From Ferribacterium limneticum (GTDB lineage: Bacteria > Pseudomonadota > Gammaproteobacteria > Burkholderiales > Rhodocyclaceae): a stretch of 64,000 bases of DNA. Made by a program: the position numbers and the translations under genes. The notes beneath the pieces were generated by a model that was given only the letters and a program-made list of their open reading frames with translations, did no database searches and had not been told where the DNA came from. The DNA lies in contig NZ_CP075189.1 in the NCBI RefSeq assembly GCF_020510565.1, forward strand, positions 3,710,501 to 3,774,500, written 5' to 3'. This document shows, one piece after another, positions 29,667-37,837 of the stretch. The stretch's first letter is position 1, and every line of letters begins with the position of its first letter.

Positions 29667-31743
29667 CACGTTGACCGTACTCAGGCACCCGACCATTCCG
29701 CAAACGAAGACCTGGAAGACAGACGGGACTATCGAGGCACACGGAAAAGGGAAAAATTACACGCTGGAATCACGAAAGGTCGACAGCATTCACACCCTGT
29801 CGACCGTGTTGACCGAACTCGAAACGGATTCACATGCAGCCGTAATCCGTGGGGCATATCTAGGCGACAAAATCGCAAAGGCCGAATGTCCGGAAGACTT
29901 CGAACGCGGCAAGGTTTTACGGCGTAAATCACTTTTCCGTGATGATCCGCACCACTGGTTACTGATCGATGTCGATAGGCACACGACAGACCGTGATGCG
30001 ATGGTCGACCCTGTCGGGGCTGTCCGTGAGTGGGTTGAAAATAACCTCCCAAGCCAGTTTCACGGCGTATCGATTCACTGGCAACTATCAGCCAGTTTCG
30101 GGCACCTCTCCAAGGAAGGGCTACGCGTCCACATTTGGGCATGGTCTAAAACGCCTTACCGCAGTGAACAACTGCGCCAATGGGCAACCCGTAGCGGCTT
30201 CAAGGGTGATTCGACGCTGTTTGACTCTATTCAGTTGCACTACACAGCCGCCCCGGTATTCGAGGAAGGCGTCAACGACCCTGTGACGCGCCGTAGCGGT
30301 TTCCTGGTCGGTGAGTTTGGCGACATGGTCAACCTCGTCATTTCGGACGACACAGGCGACGGTATGCCCGTCAGTCGTTCGCATAAAGTGCACGACGCTT
30401 GGAGCAACGACCCAACCGCTCAATGGTTGATCAAGTCGCCTTACTTCAAGTCGTACCGGAAGGACGGGGGGTTGAATGTTGCCTGCCTGCTAGCCGATGA
30501 GCACTCGTCAGAGTCGGGTGAATCGTCGACGATCTATTACCCGGCGCACACAAACGGGTACACGCAAGGCACCTTCCATTGTCTTCACACGCACGGTGCG
30601 GAAAACGGATTCAATCGCCGCTGTTTTGCGAAGTTGCGGGAATTGGGCATTGATGACACGGACGACGTGTTCACGTCTCTCGACAACACGGTCAACCTAC
30701 TACGTGCCGACCAGATCACCCCCGAGGCTATCGGGTGGCTTTGGTTGGAGTGGTTGGCACAAGGCAAGATGATCTTGACGGCGGGTTCACCTGGAACCGG
30801 CAAGACCACACTAGCTATGGCGATGGTGGCAACCGTGACGACCGGGGGTAAATGGCCGGATGGGAGCACATGTGAACGCGGTAACGCGGTTATTTGGTCA
30901 GGGGAAGACGACCCAAAAGATACCCTGGTCCCTCGCTTGCTCGCGTCAAATGCGGACCTTTCCCGCGTTCATTTTGTGGTCGACGCCATTGGCCCCGATG
31001 GCAACCGCCCGTTTGACCCGGCACGCGATATGCCGTTACTACAATCGCAGGTTGAAAGACTTGGTGACGTTCGTTTGATCGTTGTCGACCCTATCGTTTC
31101 AGCCGTTGCCGGCGACAGTCACAAAAACGCAGAAGTGCGGCGCGGCCTGCAACCCCTGGTCGACCTTGCCTCGAAAATCGGCGCGTGTCTGCTTGGTATT
31201 ACTCACTTCACGAAGGGCACGAGCGGACGCGACACGACCGAACGTGTGACCGGTTCACTAGCGTTTGCTGCCCTTGCCCGTGTGGTGTTGGCAACCGCCA
31301 AGGATCACACCTCGGGTGAATACCTTCTGACCCGTTCGAAGTCGAATATCGGACCAGACGGGGGCGGGTTTCGATACAGCCTTGAACAGGTAGACATCGC
31401 TGGTCACCCTGGCCTGACATCTAGCCGTGTCGTTTGGGGTGAGCAGGTGTCAGGAAATGCACGCGAACTGATTGCCGCAACAGAAGGCGAGCAGACAGCC
31501 AAAAACGAGGACAGCGCCGAAAGTTGGTTACGTGACCTTTTGACCCTAGCCCCCATGAGAGCGGTCGACGTTTATGAGTATGGCGAGGCTCGCGGTTACG
31601 GAGAGAAGAAGCTGCAGCGCGCTCTAAAGAAGATTGGCGGCATGTCTGAAAAATCCGCTTTTCACGGTGCTTGGTGGTGGAAATTACCTGGATGCGAGAT
31701 TTCCGAAGGTGACGGCATGTCAGGGGATAACGATGAACTCTGA
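29656..31743 (+). CDS. Primase-helicase (AEP-like N-terminus, RepA-type AAA C-terminus)
   Basis: 695 residues. The N-terminal third has primase-polymerase-like motifs: HHWLLIDVDRH (residues ~98-108) supplies the paired acidic residues, and LSASFGH and LRVHIWAWSK follow. The central part is a RecA-like helicase: Walker A GSPGTGKTTLAM (~376-387), WSGEDDPKDT, Walker B VRLIVVDPIVS, and GACLLGITHFTKG. This combination replicates P4-like satellites and plasmids. AGGAGG lies 7 bp before the ATG at 29656. A block ERVTGSLAFAALARVVLAT is duplicated in a fragment 1 kb downstream. Confidence 0.85.
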   Translation: MPTDTLTVLRHPTIPQTKTWKTDGTIEAHGKGKNYTLESRKVDSIHTLSTVLTELETDSHAAVIRGAYLGDKIAKAECPEDFERGKVLRRKSLFRDDPHHWLLIDVDRHTTDRDAMVDPVGAVREWVENNLPSQFHGVSIHWQLSASFGHLSKEGLRVHIWAWSKTPYRSEQLRQWATRSGFKGDSTLFDSIQLHYTAAPVFEEGVNDPVTRRSGFLVGEFGDMVNLVISDDTGDGMPVSRSHKVHDAWSNDPTAQWLIKSPYFKSYRKDGGLNVACLLADEHSSESGESSTIYYPAHTNGYTQGTFHCLHTHGAENGFNRRCFAKLRELGIDDTDDVFTSLDNTVNLLRADQITPEAIGWLWLEWLAQGKMILTAGSPGTGKTTLAMAMVATVTTGGKWPDGSTCERGNAVIWSGEDDPKDTLVPRLLASNADLSRVHFVVDAIGPDGNRPFDPARDMPLLQSQVERLGDVRLIVVDPIVSAVAGDSHKNAEVRRGLQPLVDLASKIGACLLGITHFTKGTSGRDTTERVTGSLAFAALARVVLATAKDHTSGEYLLTRSKSNIGPDGGGFRYSLEQVDIAGHPGLTSSRVVWGEQVSGNARELIAATEGEQTAKNEDSAESWLRDLLTLAPMRAVDVYEYGEARGYGEKKLQRALKKIGGMSEKSAFHGAWWWKLPGCEISEGDGMSGDNDEL

Positions 31744-32430
31744 GCCGACCACGAAGGCGACAACCTGTCTTCTTCGCCTTCTTCGCCCTAGTGACAGGTC
31801 GACCACCAAGCAGACAGACAACCCGACACACCGTACACGTGTCGCCTTCGTCCTCTTCGCCGCCTTCGTCTTCTTCGTTCACCGTGGGGGTATGACGAAG
31901 GCGACACTGAATTACCCAAGAAGGCGAAGAAGACATAAAAAATTGTACCGAGGGGGCTGTCTTCTTCACTGTCGGGTTTGGCATAGGTGCCCTAGAAGAA
32001 TCGGCAAATTCTTGAAAACCGGGACTCTGCGTACCCGCGCTCCCCTGGTTCAAACGGCCAAGGACCCAAACGGTTCAATTATGTAATCCATAAAAACGCC
32101 TCACCCGCTGCCATTCGTGCAGCCGTAACCCTCGTAGCCCTCGTAGCCCTCGTAAAACGCGAAAACCGAATAGCAGTCAGCAGTGATTCGTCCTGCCTAC
32201 AACCTCCAACTTTTCCGAAAGGTACGACCGTGCAAAATTCAACCAACCAACCCGACCGACCGCGTCAACGTATCGATGAACGCGTGACAGGTTCGCTCGC
32301 ATTTGCCGCCCTCGCCCGTGTTGTTCTGGCAACCGGGCAAAGACCAGATGCCGGGTGTGGGTTTCACCGCAGCCTCGAACAGGTCAACACGACCGCCCCC
32401 CAACCGACCATGACCGTCTAAGGGGGCACC
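31744..32430. other. Non-coding block after the primase-helicase: candidate replication origin or packaging region
   Basis: About 690 bp without a convincing gene. It holds a perfect 18-bp inverted repeat (TGTCTTCTTCGCCTTCTT at 31766-31783; its complement at 31918-31935), further copies of the CTTCTTCGCC word, and a 9-bp tandem repeat (CCCTCGTAG, three units, ~32130-32155). A degenerate primase-helicase fragment lies at its right end. The position beside the replication gene and the repeat content fit an origin, but this is inference. Confidence 0.45.
32230..32421 (+). pseudogene. Fragment duplicating part of the primase-helicase
   Basis: The 63 codons from a GTG at 32230 include ERVTGSLAFAALARVVLAT followed by a shortened CGFHRSLEQVNT. 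This matches the C-terminal helicase region of the neighbouring gene (ERVTGSLAFAALARVVLAT and GGGFRYSLEQVDI). The DNA differs at many synonymous positions, so it is not a recent duplication but probably a remnant of a related element. The frame extends upstream to a stop near 31993 without a good start. It could in principle encode a small protein. Confidence 0.6.
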
Positions 32431-32814
32431 ATGTCATTCAACGACTACAAACCGCAAGAAATCACCCTTGAGACGTCGACCGGCAATATCACCTTGCGAG
32501 GGATCAACGCGGACGACCTGACGGGCCTGATTCAACGACACGGCGCATTAATCGAGACATGGTTCGAGGGTGAGCCTGACCCGATGCAGACAATCAACAA
32601 AGCGCCTGCCCTGGTTGCCGACATGATTGCATGTGCTGCAGGTGACCCGAGCGCGGTCGACGTTGCGGCAAAGATGCCTATCGGCCTGCAGATTCGCGCC
32701 ATTACCGCCGTTTTCAAATTGACCTTCGAAGAGGTCGACATGGGAAACGTGTTGCGGCTGTTCATGCTTCGTGCGGGAACGGGGCAGCCGATGACGGGGA
32801 ACCGCAATACCTGA
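32431..32814 (+). CDS. Phage tail assembly chaperone, G-type (pre-frameshift product)
   Basis: 127 residues. Position directly before a second overlapping frame and a tape measure gene is diagnostic of the tail assembly chaperone pair (lambda G/G-T layout). The sequence (ITLETSTGNITLRGINADDL, then GLIQRHGALIETWFEGEPD) resembles phage pre-tape-measure proteins. AGGGGG precedes the ATG. The product is expected to coat the tape measure protein during tail assembly. The gene carries the slippery site GGGAAAC at 32742. Confidence 0.8.
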   Translation: MSFNDYKPQEITLETSTGNITLRGINADDLTGLIQRHGALIETWFEGEPDPMQTINKAPALVADMIACAAGDPSAVDVAAKMPIGLQIRAITAVFKLTFEEVDMGNVLRLFMLRAGTGQPMTGNRNT

Positions 32815-33050
32815 CCATTTACCGGGGTACTCGACGCGATGTCTCGCTGTTGCTTGAAGCAGGCCACACCGCCGCAAGGCGGTATCCCCTGGCAACAGTC
32901 TGGACTGAAGCCGAGATCATCCGACACCGACAAGCCGGGAGAAAGAAGCTAGACGCCGTGGTTATGCAGATGTGCATGGCGGCTGTCATCTCGGAAAAAG
33001 GCGGTAAGCAACTCGAAAAATTTGTCGCAACACTCGACTTGTGCGACTGA
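32431..33050 (+). CDS. Tail assembly chaperone G-T fusion made by -1 frameshift
   Basis: If ribosomes slip back one base at GGGAAAC (32742-32748), codons 1-106 of the G frame continue into the -1 frame from base 32748 to the TGA at 33048-33050. This gives 106 + 100 = 206 residues. The -1 frame is open through the whole junction and codes a plausible protein (YLTIYRGTRRDVSLLLEAGH, later EAEIIRHRQAGRKKLDAVVM). It has no good independent start. In siphophages the T part recruits the major tail protein to the tape measure. The fusion is predicted, not seen. Confidence 0.75.
32742..32748 (+). promoter_or_regulatory. Slippery heptamer GGGAAAC for -1 frameshift
   Basis: G_GGA_AAC is correctly phased with the G-frame codons, fits the X_XXY_YYZ rule, and differs from the lambda G/T site GGGAAAG only in the last base. 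The 0 frame ends 66 bp later and the -1 frame remains open for 100 codons. Confidence 0.75.
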
Positions 33051-33063
33051 AAAGGTGAACGCC

Positions 33064-36000
33064 ATGAACATGGAAACCAAAGGTGTAGAACTGCGGATTC
33101 GTGCCCGGTATGAGGGGCAAAAGAGCCTGACCGAATTAACCGACCAACTCGACAAGCTGGCGAAGGTGCAGGAAAAGCAAGCCACCGATGCAGGTAAAGG
33201 GGTTGCCAGCGTCAAGGAACTGGAAACCACGTATCAGAAGCTAGAGCGGACATTGCGGACCGTTGCCGCCGCGTTCAGTGAGTCCCGGCAATACGAGAAA
33301 CAGACAGCCGCCTTGACGACCCTGCAGCAACGTCTCGAAACGGCGAAGGCGAAACAGGAAGCGTTCGTTAACTCACTGACCAAGGGCGCAGACCTGACCG
33401 AAAAGCAGGTCAACCAGCAATTCCGGCTAGGTGCTGCCGTCGACCGGGCTGGCACTGCATTGGAGAGAGCGCGTGCACGTCTCGACGCTTCAGCCGGGCG
33501 GCTCAAGGAGTACGGCGTAGACACTGCGAAAATTGCCGATGCGCAAGCCAACATGGCAACGATGATCCTACGCGGCAACGTTGCGCTGAAGGCGCAGGAA
33601 GACGCGATAGACAAGGCTGTGACATCTGGCAAGCGGTTTGCCGGTAGTGGCGTGCCTGAAGCCCTGGAACGTATCAAACTACAGCTAGTCGGGATGGCGG
33701 CTGCCTATGTGAGCGTTCAACAAGCCGCAAGCCTTGCCGGGGGTGCCGTCAGTGCCTATTCATCGCGGGAAGGCGTGAAAAATCAGCTTGGCTTATCGGT
33801 TGGCAACGACCGGGCGCTGATCGATGCAGAGTATGAATATGTAAAGGCTCAAGCGGACAGAATCGGCATTGAGTTCGACCGAGCGGCCAAGGGTTACGCC
33901 AAGTTTTCCGCTGCTGCCACAATGGCCGGGCGAAGCCGCGAGGAAATCCGCTATATCTGGGAAGCCTTTGCCGAGGTGGGGCGCGTTGCGAACTTGTCCG
34001 CTGATGATCTGGACGGCGTATTCAAGGCACTCGAACAGATCACCTCGAAAGGGAAAATCCAAGCCGAGGAACTACGCGGTCAACTGGGGGATAGGCTTTT
34101 CGGGGCGTTCCAAGTTGCCGCCAAAGCACTGAAGGACACCTACCCCGACCTTGATAAGGCCATGAAGGACGGCGCGGTTAGCGCTGAACAGTTGGTAGCG
34201 ATTGCCGAGGAATACCGGCGCACCGTTGCCGACCAGTTGCCGGGGGCGATGCAATCACTGAGCGCCGAACAGGCGAGGCTGAACAATGCCGTCATCGGGT
34301 TCAAGCTGGCGATAGCAGATGCCGGTTTTGCCGATGCGTTCAGGAAGGCAATTATCCAGATTACGGATGCCCTGAAGAGTGAAGACGGGAAGACGTTTGC
34401 CGAGGGTCTAGCCGCTGGATTTTCCGCTGCTGCCGATGCTGCCGTATGGTTGCTCAAGAATGCAGACGAGGTGCTGATTGTCTTGAAGGCGCTTGCCGGG
34501 ATATATGCCCTCAATACAGCCGGGAAAGCCGCTGCAGGCTTGGTCGACTTCGCCGGAGGTCTGAAGACCCTTGCCGCTGATGGGAAATTAGCGATCAAGG
34601 AACTTGGCCTGATCCGTGGTGCGTTCCTGCTGATGCAATCTGCCCTTGTCGGTTGGAGTATCGGCACATGGGCAAACGAGGAATTCGAGGTAGTCAGGAA
34701 AGCCGGGGTAGCCCTGGTTACCGGCCTGGAAGAAGCGTGGACGCGCATCAAGGCGGGGGCGCTGATCGTCTGGGAAGAGATACCCCGTTACGCGAAAAAC
34801 GCGATGGTGGGCATGCTCAACAGTTTTACTTGGGGCACCCGTCAAATGCTGGAAATCCTGCAAAAGGGACTGCAGGCAATTGGGCGTGTCGACCTTGCCG
34901 CGAGTGTCGGCAAGATGTTGGACAAACTGACCGCCAAATATGACGAGCAAGGTGGACGGGTTGCCGAGATCAGGGCACAGATGCAGCGGGATATCGAGAA
35001 AATCCGCGATATTGGGCAACAGATGTGGACGGATGCCGAGCGCAAGCCGAAACCAACGACCGCAAAGCAACCAGCCGCACAAACCGAACGACCGACCGGG
35101 AAGCCATCGGGCAAAGCCGCACCGACTGAAGCCGAAATTTCGAAACGACAGCATCTAATTGACGAGATCACCCGTTCACTCGAAGCAATCGACACCAAGC
35201 TAGACCGTTCGCAGACCGACAGTCTACGGTCACAACTGGACGCCATCGATAGCCAGTATGCCGCCCTTACCCGCAAAATCGGCACCCTTGGGGGTGAAGC
35301 AGGTAAAGAGTTCACCGCTCGCCTGGACGCCGCTTTGAATCAGTTGCGTGCACAGACCATTGTGAAGTTTAACGACGGTCTAGCAGCGGAAAGCGCGGCA
35401 TTGATGGCGAAACTCGACGCGGTCGACGCTGCAGCCGGGAAGACACGAAAAACCAACCTCGAATCCCGCCTCGCTGCTGTCCGCTCTCAGTATGAGTCGA
35501 CCTATCGGGAAATCGAGGATTTCCGGTTGAAGTTGGACAAGAACGGCATGTCCACAGGCGATGCAGACGCGGCCAAGTTCAGACTCGACGCCGGGGTTGC
35601 CGAGTTGCAGCAGGTCGAAACTCAACGCTATTACCGGGACGAACTGAAGCGGCTTGAGGGTGACATTAACAACCTGTTGGCTACCCGTTCCGACCGCTTG
35701 AAAACTATCGCAGATCAGGAAACCGCCTCGCTGATCACGTCAGAAGAAGCACGGACGCAGACCGAACAAACAATCACGACACTGCAGCCGCAAATCGAAG
35801 GGCTGGTTGACGTCGCAAAAGCGTTTGCCGAGTCGTTACGGGGTGCCCTTGATCCTGTCACCCTAGACGCGTTTATCGCCAAGCTGGAACTAGCGAAGGT
35901 GAGCGGCAAATCACTGAACGACACCTTCAAAATCACCGGCAAACAGATTGAAGACCTGATCACCGCACGTTCCTTGCAAGCGTTCAACACGATGGGTGAA

Positions 36001-36552
36001 GCAATAGGCGGTGCAATTGTTGGTCAACGATCATGGAGCGATGCCATTCGAGACACAGGCCGTGCGTTCCTGACCTTCGCCGCCGACTTCATGCGCGAAA
36101 TTGCCGCGATGATCATGAAGCAATTGATCCTGAAGGCGATTCAAAACAGCAGTTGGGGCGGCGCAATATCTGGCCTGATTGGCGGCGCGGTTAAGCATGA
36201 GGGTGGACTAGTCGGTGTGGGCACAGGTCCCGTCCGTCAAGTTTCGCCGTTCATGTTCATGGGTGCCCCTCGCTATCACACGGGCGGTATTGCCGGTCTA
36301 GCTCCAAACGAATACCCGGCCATCCTGAAGAGAAACGAGGAAGTATTGCGAACCGATGACCCGCGAAATATCCTGAACGGGGGTCTGAGTGGTCAGGCAG
36401 CCGCACCGACTGTGCAAAGTAATGTGAAGATCATGAACATGGTCGACAGTGCTAGCGTAGTCAGTGAAGGACTATCGACGCAGGAAGGTGAACGGGCAAT
36501 CATCAATGTGATTCGTGCCAACCGTTCAGCCATCAAAAGCATTGTCGGTTGA
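33064..36552 (+). CDS. Phage tape measure protein
   Basis: 1162 residues. The N-terminal ~170 residues are long helices (SLTELTDQLDKLAKVQEKQ). The tape measure N-terminal domain is at ~215-330 (QADRIGIEFDRAAKGYAKFS, AFAEVGRVANLSADDLDGVF, EELRGQLGDRLFGAFQ). Hydrophobic segments follow (~470-600), then a helical repeat region (~690-960) and a typical C-terminus (~1040-1110: KHEGGLVGVGTGP, PRYHTGGIAGLAPNE, ILKRNEEVL). It sets tail length; by the lambda relation (about 0.15 nm per residue) ~175 nm would be expected. The ATG at 33064 has AAGG upstream. No other tail structural gene is present in the element. Confidence 0.9.
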   Translation: MNMETKGVELRIRARYEGQKSLTELTDQLDKLAKVQEKQATDAGKGVASVKELETTYQKLERTLRTVAAAFSESRQYEKQTAALTTLQQRLETAKAKQEAFVNSLTKGADLTEKQVNQQFRLGAAVDRAGTALERARARLDASAGRLKEYGVDTAKIADAQANMATMILRGNVALKAQEDAIDKAVTSGKRFAGSGVPEALERIKLQLVGMAAAYVSVQQAASLAGGAVSAYSSREGVKNQLGLSVGNDRALIDAEYEYVKAQADRIGIEFDRAAKGYAKFSAAATMAGRSREEIRYIWEAFAEVGRVANLSADDLDGVFKALEQITSKGKIQAEELRGQLGDRLFGAFQVAAKALKDTYPDLDKAMKDGAVSAEQLVAIAEEYRRTVADQLPGAMQSLSAEQARLNNAVIGFKLAIADAGFADAFRKAIIQITDALKSEDGKTFAEGLAAGFSAAADAAVWLLKNADEVLIVLKALAGIYALNTAGKAAAGLVDFAGGLKTLAADGKLAIKELGLIRGAFLLMQSALVGWSIGTWANEEFEVVRKAGVALVTGLEEAWTRIKAGALIVWEEIPRYAKNAMVGMLNSFTWGTRQMLEILQKGLQAIGRVDLAASVGKMLDKLTAKYDEQGGRVAEIRAQMQRDIEKIRDIGQQMWTDAERKPKPTTAKQPAAQTERPTGKPSGKAAPTEAEISKRQHLIDEITRSLEAIDTKLDRSQTDSLRSQLDAIDSQYAALTRKIGTLGGEAGKEFTARLDAALNQLRAQTIVKFNDGLAAESAALMAKLDAVDAAAGKTRKTNLESRLAAVRSQYESTYREIEDFRLKLDKNGMSTGDADAAKFRLDAGVAELQQVETQRYYRDELKRLEGDINNLLATRSDRLKTIADQETASLITSEEARTQTEQTITTLQPQIEGLVDVAKAFAESLRGALDPVTLDAFIAKLELAKVSGKSLNDTFKITGKQIEDLITARSLQAFNTMGEAIGGAIVGQRSWSDAIRDTGRAFLTFAADFMREIAAMIMKQLILKAIQNSSWGGAISGLIGGAVKHEGGLVGVGTGPVRQVSPFMFMGAPRYHTGGIAGLAPNEYPAILKRNEEVLRTDDPRNILNGGLSGQAAAPTVQSNVKIMNMVDSASVVSEGLSTQEGERAIINVIRANRSAIKSIVG

Positions 36553-36575
36553 CCGAAGTATTGCCGACCAACGAC

Positions 36576-36601
36576 CCCGGCCTAGTGCCGGGTTTTTTTT
36601 T
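36576..36601 (+). terminator. Terminator of the tail module
   Basis: Perfect CCCGGC/GCCGGG stem, 5-nt loop, followed by nine T residues, 24 bp after the tape measure stop. Confidence 0.93.
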
Positions 36602-36628
36602 GCTGCATTCGTGCAGCCCGGACAACTA

Positions 36629-36862
36629 CTATTCCAAACGCGACTCAACCTTAGCGACAATCTCTGAGGCAGGCACACCCAAGCAGCGAGCAAGGGTTAA
36701 AAGCGTTTGCAATGTTGGCTGCCGGTGCCCTCGCTCCAACATTGAAATAAAGGTGCGATCAAGACCGGCGTCGAGTGCAAGGGTTTCTTGGGTTACACCC
36801 GCCCCCTTCCGGAGTTCGCGTAGAACCTCTCCAAATGCTTGATCTGCGCCGCTCTGTTTCAT
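36629..36862 (-). CDS. Small XRE-family repressor
   Basis: 77 residues, essentially a single Cro/CI helix-turn-helix: FGEVLRELRKGAGVTQETLA, LDAGLDRTFISMLERGHRQP, LQTLLTLARCLGVPASEIV. It has no C-terminal dimerisation or peptidase domain. It is transcribed opposite to the tail module, from a 111-bp gap shared with the lipoprotein gene. It may autoregulate that gap or govern the tail module or helper genes; its target is unknown. Confidence 0.88.
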   Translation of the reverse strand: MKQSGADQAFGEVLRELRKGAGVTQETLALDAGLDRTFISMLERGHRQPTLQTLLTLARCLGVPASEIVAKVESRLE

Positions 36863-36973
36863 GCAGCCGGAGCATGGGGATTCCTATTTGGTACGTCTTC
36901 GGACTATAGTCGACAATCCTCTCAATTAATGCGATTGGAATTTACCGTGACACACCATACCTAAAGGACAAGC

Positions 36974-37468
36974 ATGAAACGTTTCTTTATCTTTCTGGCT
37001 GTAGTGTCTTTGGTTGGTTGTGCCAATTCACCGCCTAGCAGCGTTGAGGAGACATATCAGAAAACACAGGTCAAGTTTGATGAGTACTCAAAAACTCAAG
37101 TTATCGAAGGTCCGCACGTGACAATTTCATTCGGTCTGGACGGGGGCGGGGGAATTCGGTTGCGACGAGTTAACGGTTCTTCGCAACTGCTAGTAACCAC
37201 CTTTTCTCAATTGGGTTGGTGCTTCTTCGAAAGCGCCTTTGACAAGAATGCCGGTGAGCTTCGGTTCCAGAAAATCAGGTCTAGCGTTGGCAGAGGAGTT
37301 ACCTATGAAGACTTCTATCTAAGCATCACTGACGAGCAACTGAACTCCATGTCCAAGAAGGGGCTGGATGTACGAATTTACGGCACCAACAGGACTATAA
37401 ATGTCGAACTCCCTGCAATATATGTTCAGGGCTTCATGAAACGGGCAAGCGAGCCAAGGAAGGGGTAA
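36974..37468 (+). CDS. Hypothetical lipoprotein
   Basis: 164 residues. A lipoprotein signal peptide (MKRFFIFLAVVSLVGC) has lipobox LVGC with the lipidated Cys at residue 16 and then a Ser/Pro linker. The mature part is beta-rich (VTISFGLDGGGGIRLRRVN, SSQLLVTTFSQLG, TNRTINVELPAIYVQGF) and I do not recognise the family. AAGGA lies 6 bp before the ATG. Isolated between terminators in a mobile element, it has the layout of a phage moron: a gene expressed from the integrated element that alters the cell surface. Confidence 0.8.
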   Translation: MKRFFIFLAVVSLVGCANSPPSSVEETYQKTQVKFDEYSKTQVIEGPHVTISFGLDGGGGIRLRRVNGSSQLLVTTFSQLGWCFFESAFDKNAGELRFQKIRSSVGRGVTYEDFYLSITDEQLNSMSKKGLDVRIYGTNRTINVELPAIYVQGFMKRASEPRKG

Positions 37469-37500
37469 CGACAAGCCTGAAAAGCGAGACGAAGGGCCAT

Positions 37501-37531
37501 AAAAAAGCCGAGGGCGAACCTCGGCTTTTTG
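37501..37531. terminator. Bidirectional terminator
   Basis: AGCCGAGG/CCTCGGCT stem with a 5-nt loop, preceded by A6 and followed by T5. It can end both the lipoprotein transcript and the minus-strand transcript carrying the 31-residue ORF. Confidence 0.9.
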
Positions 37532-37546
37532 TTTGAATACGACTGC

Positions 37547-37642
37547 TTATGCCGGCAGGCTACGGAGATGGGTGCAGACTTGTTCCCATTTTCCATAGCG
37601 GTAGCGCGGGTAAGAAGTCACGCGAACAATTTTCGGTCCCAT
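37547..37642 (-). CDS. Putative 31-residue basic protein
   Basis: A short reading frame starting MGPKIVRVTSYPRYRYGKWE and ending LRSLPA, rich in Arg, Lys and aromatic residues. AAGGA precedes the ATG by 6 bp on the minus strand, and the bidirectional terminator follows the stop by 16 bp. The composition is not random, and similar tiny Tyr/Trp/Arg-rich proteins occur in prophages. Two longer frames over the same DNA look like noise. Function unknown. Confidence 0.5.
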   Translation of the reverse strand: MGPKIVRVTSYPRYRYGKWEQVCTHLRSLPA

Positions 37643-37805
37643 GATTCATTCCTTGTATCGATGGTTGTCGACACTCGCGGAGGTGGACGCGTATTGAGTT
37701 CAATGGTAAATTTCGCGCGCTTACACGAAATACCCGTCTCAACATACGTTGCCGGCGGTCGAAGTACCGGCACAGGCTGTAAATGCTCAGCCCGCCTGCA
37801 AATGG

Positions 37806-37827
37806 CCTTAACGTTGGCGCGTTAAGG
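37806..37827. promoter_or_regulatory. Inverted repeat beyond the immA stop
   Basis: Perfect 8-bp arms CCTTAACG/CGTTAAGG with a 6-bp loop, 11 bp downstream of the ImmA gene. There is no T-run directly after it on the minus strand, so it may be a weak terminator, an RNA-stabilising hairpin or an operator. Confidence 0.45.
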
Positions 37828-37837
37828 TCATTTGTTT

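Noticed and set aside
31733..32086. Possible 117-codon frame starting inside the primase-helicase stop.
   Set aside because: The translation is Arg/Thr/Phe-rich low-complexity sequence caused by the CTTCTTCGCC repeats; no ribosome binding site or domain.
36545..36555. CGGTTGACCG core at the end of the tape measure gene.
   Set aside because: Only the ten-base core matches; there is no T-run and no left half, so chance is likely.
29593..36916. High density of GTCGAC hexamers in the mobile element (about 20 by eye).
   Set aside because: The flanking chromosome is similarly rich because Val-Asp is usually written GTC GAC; no element-specific signal.
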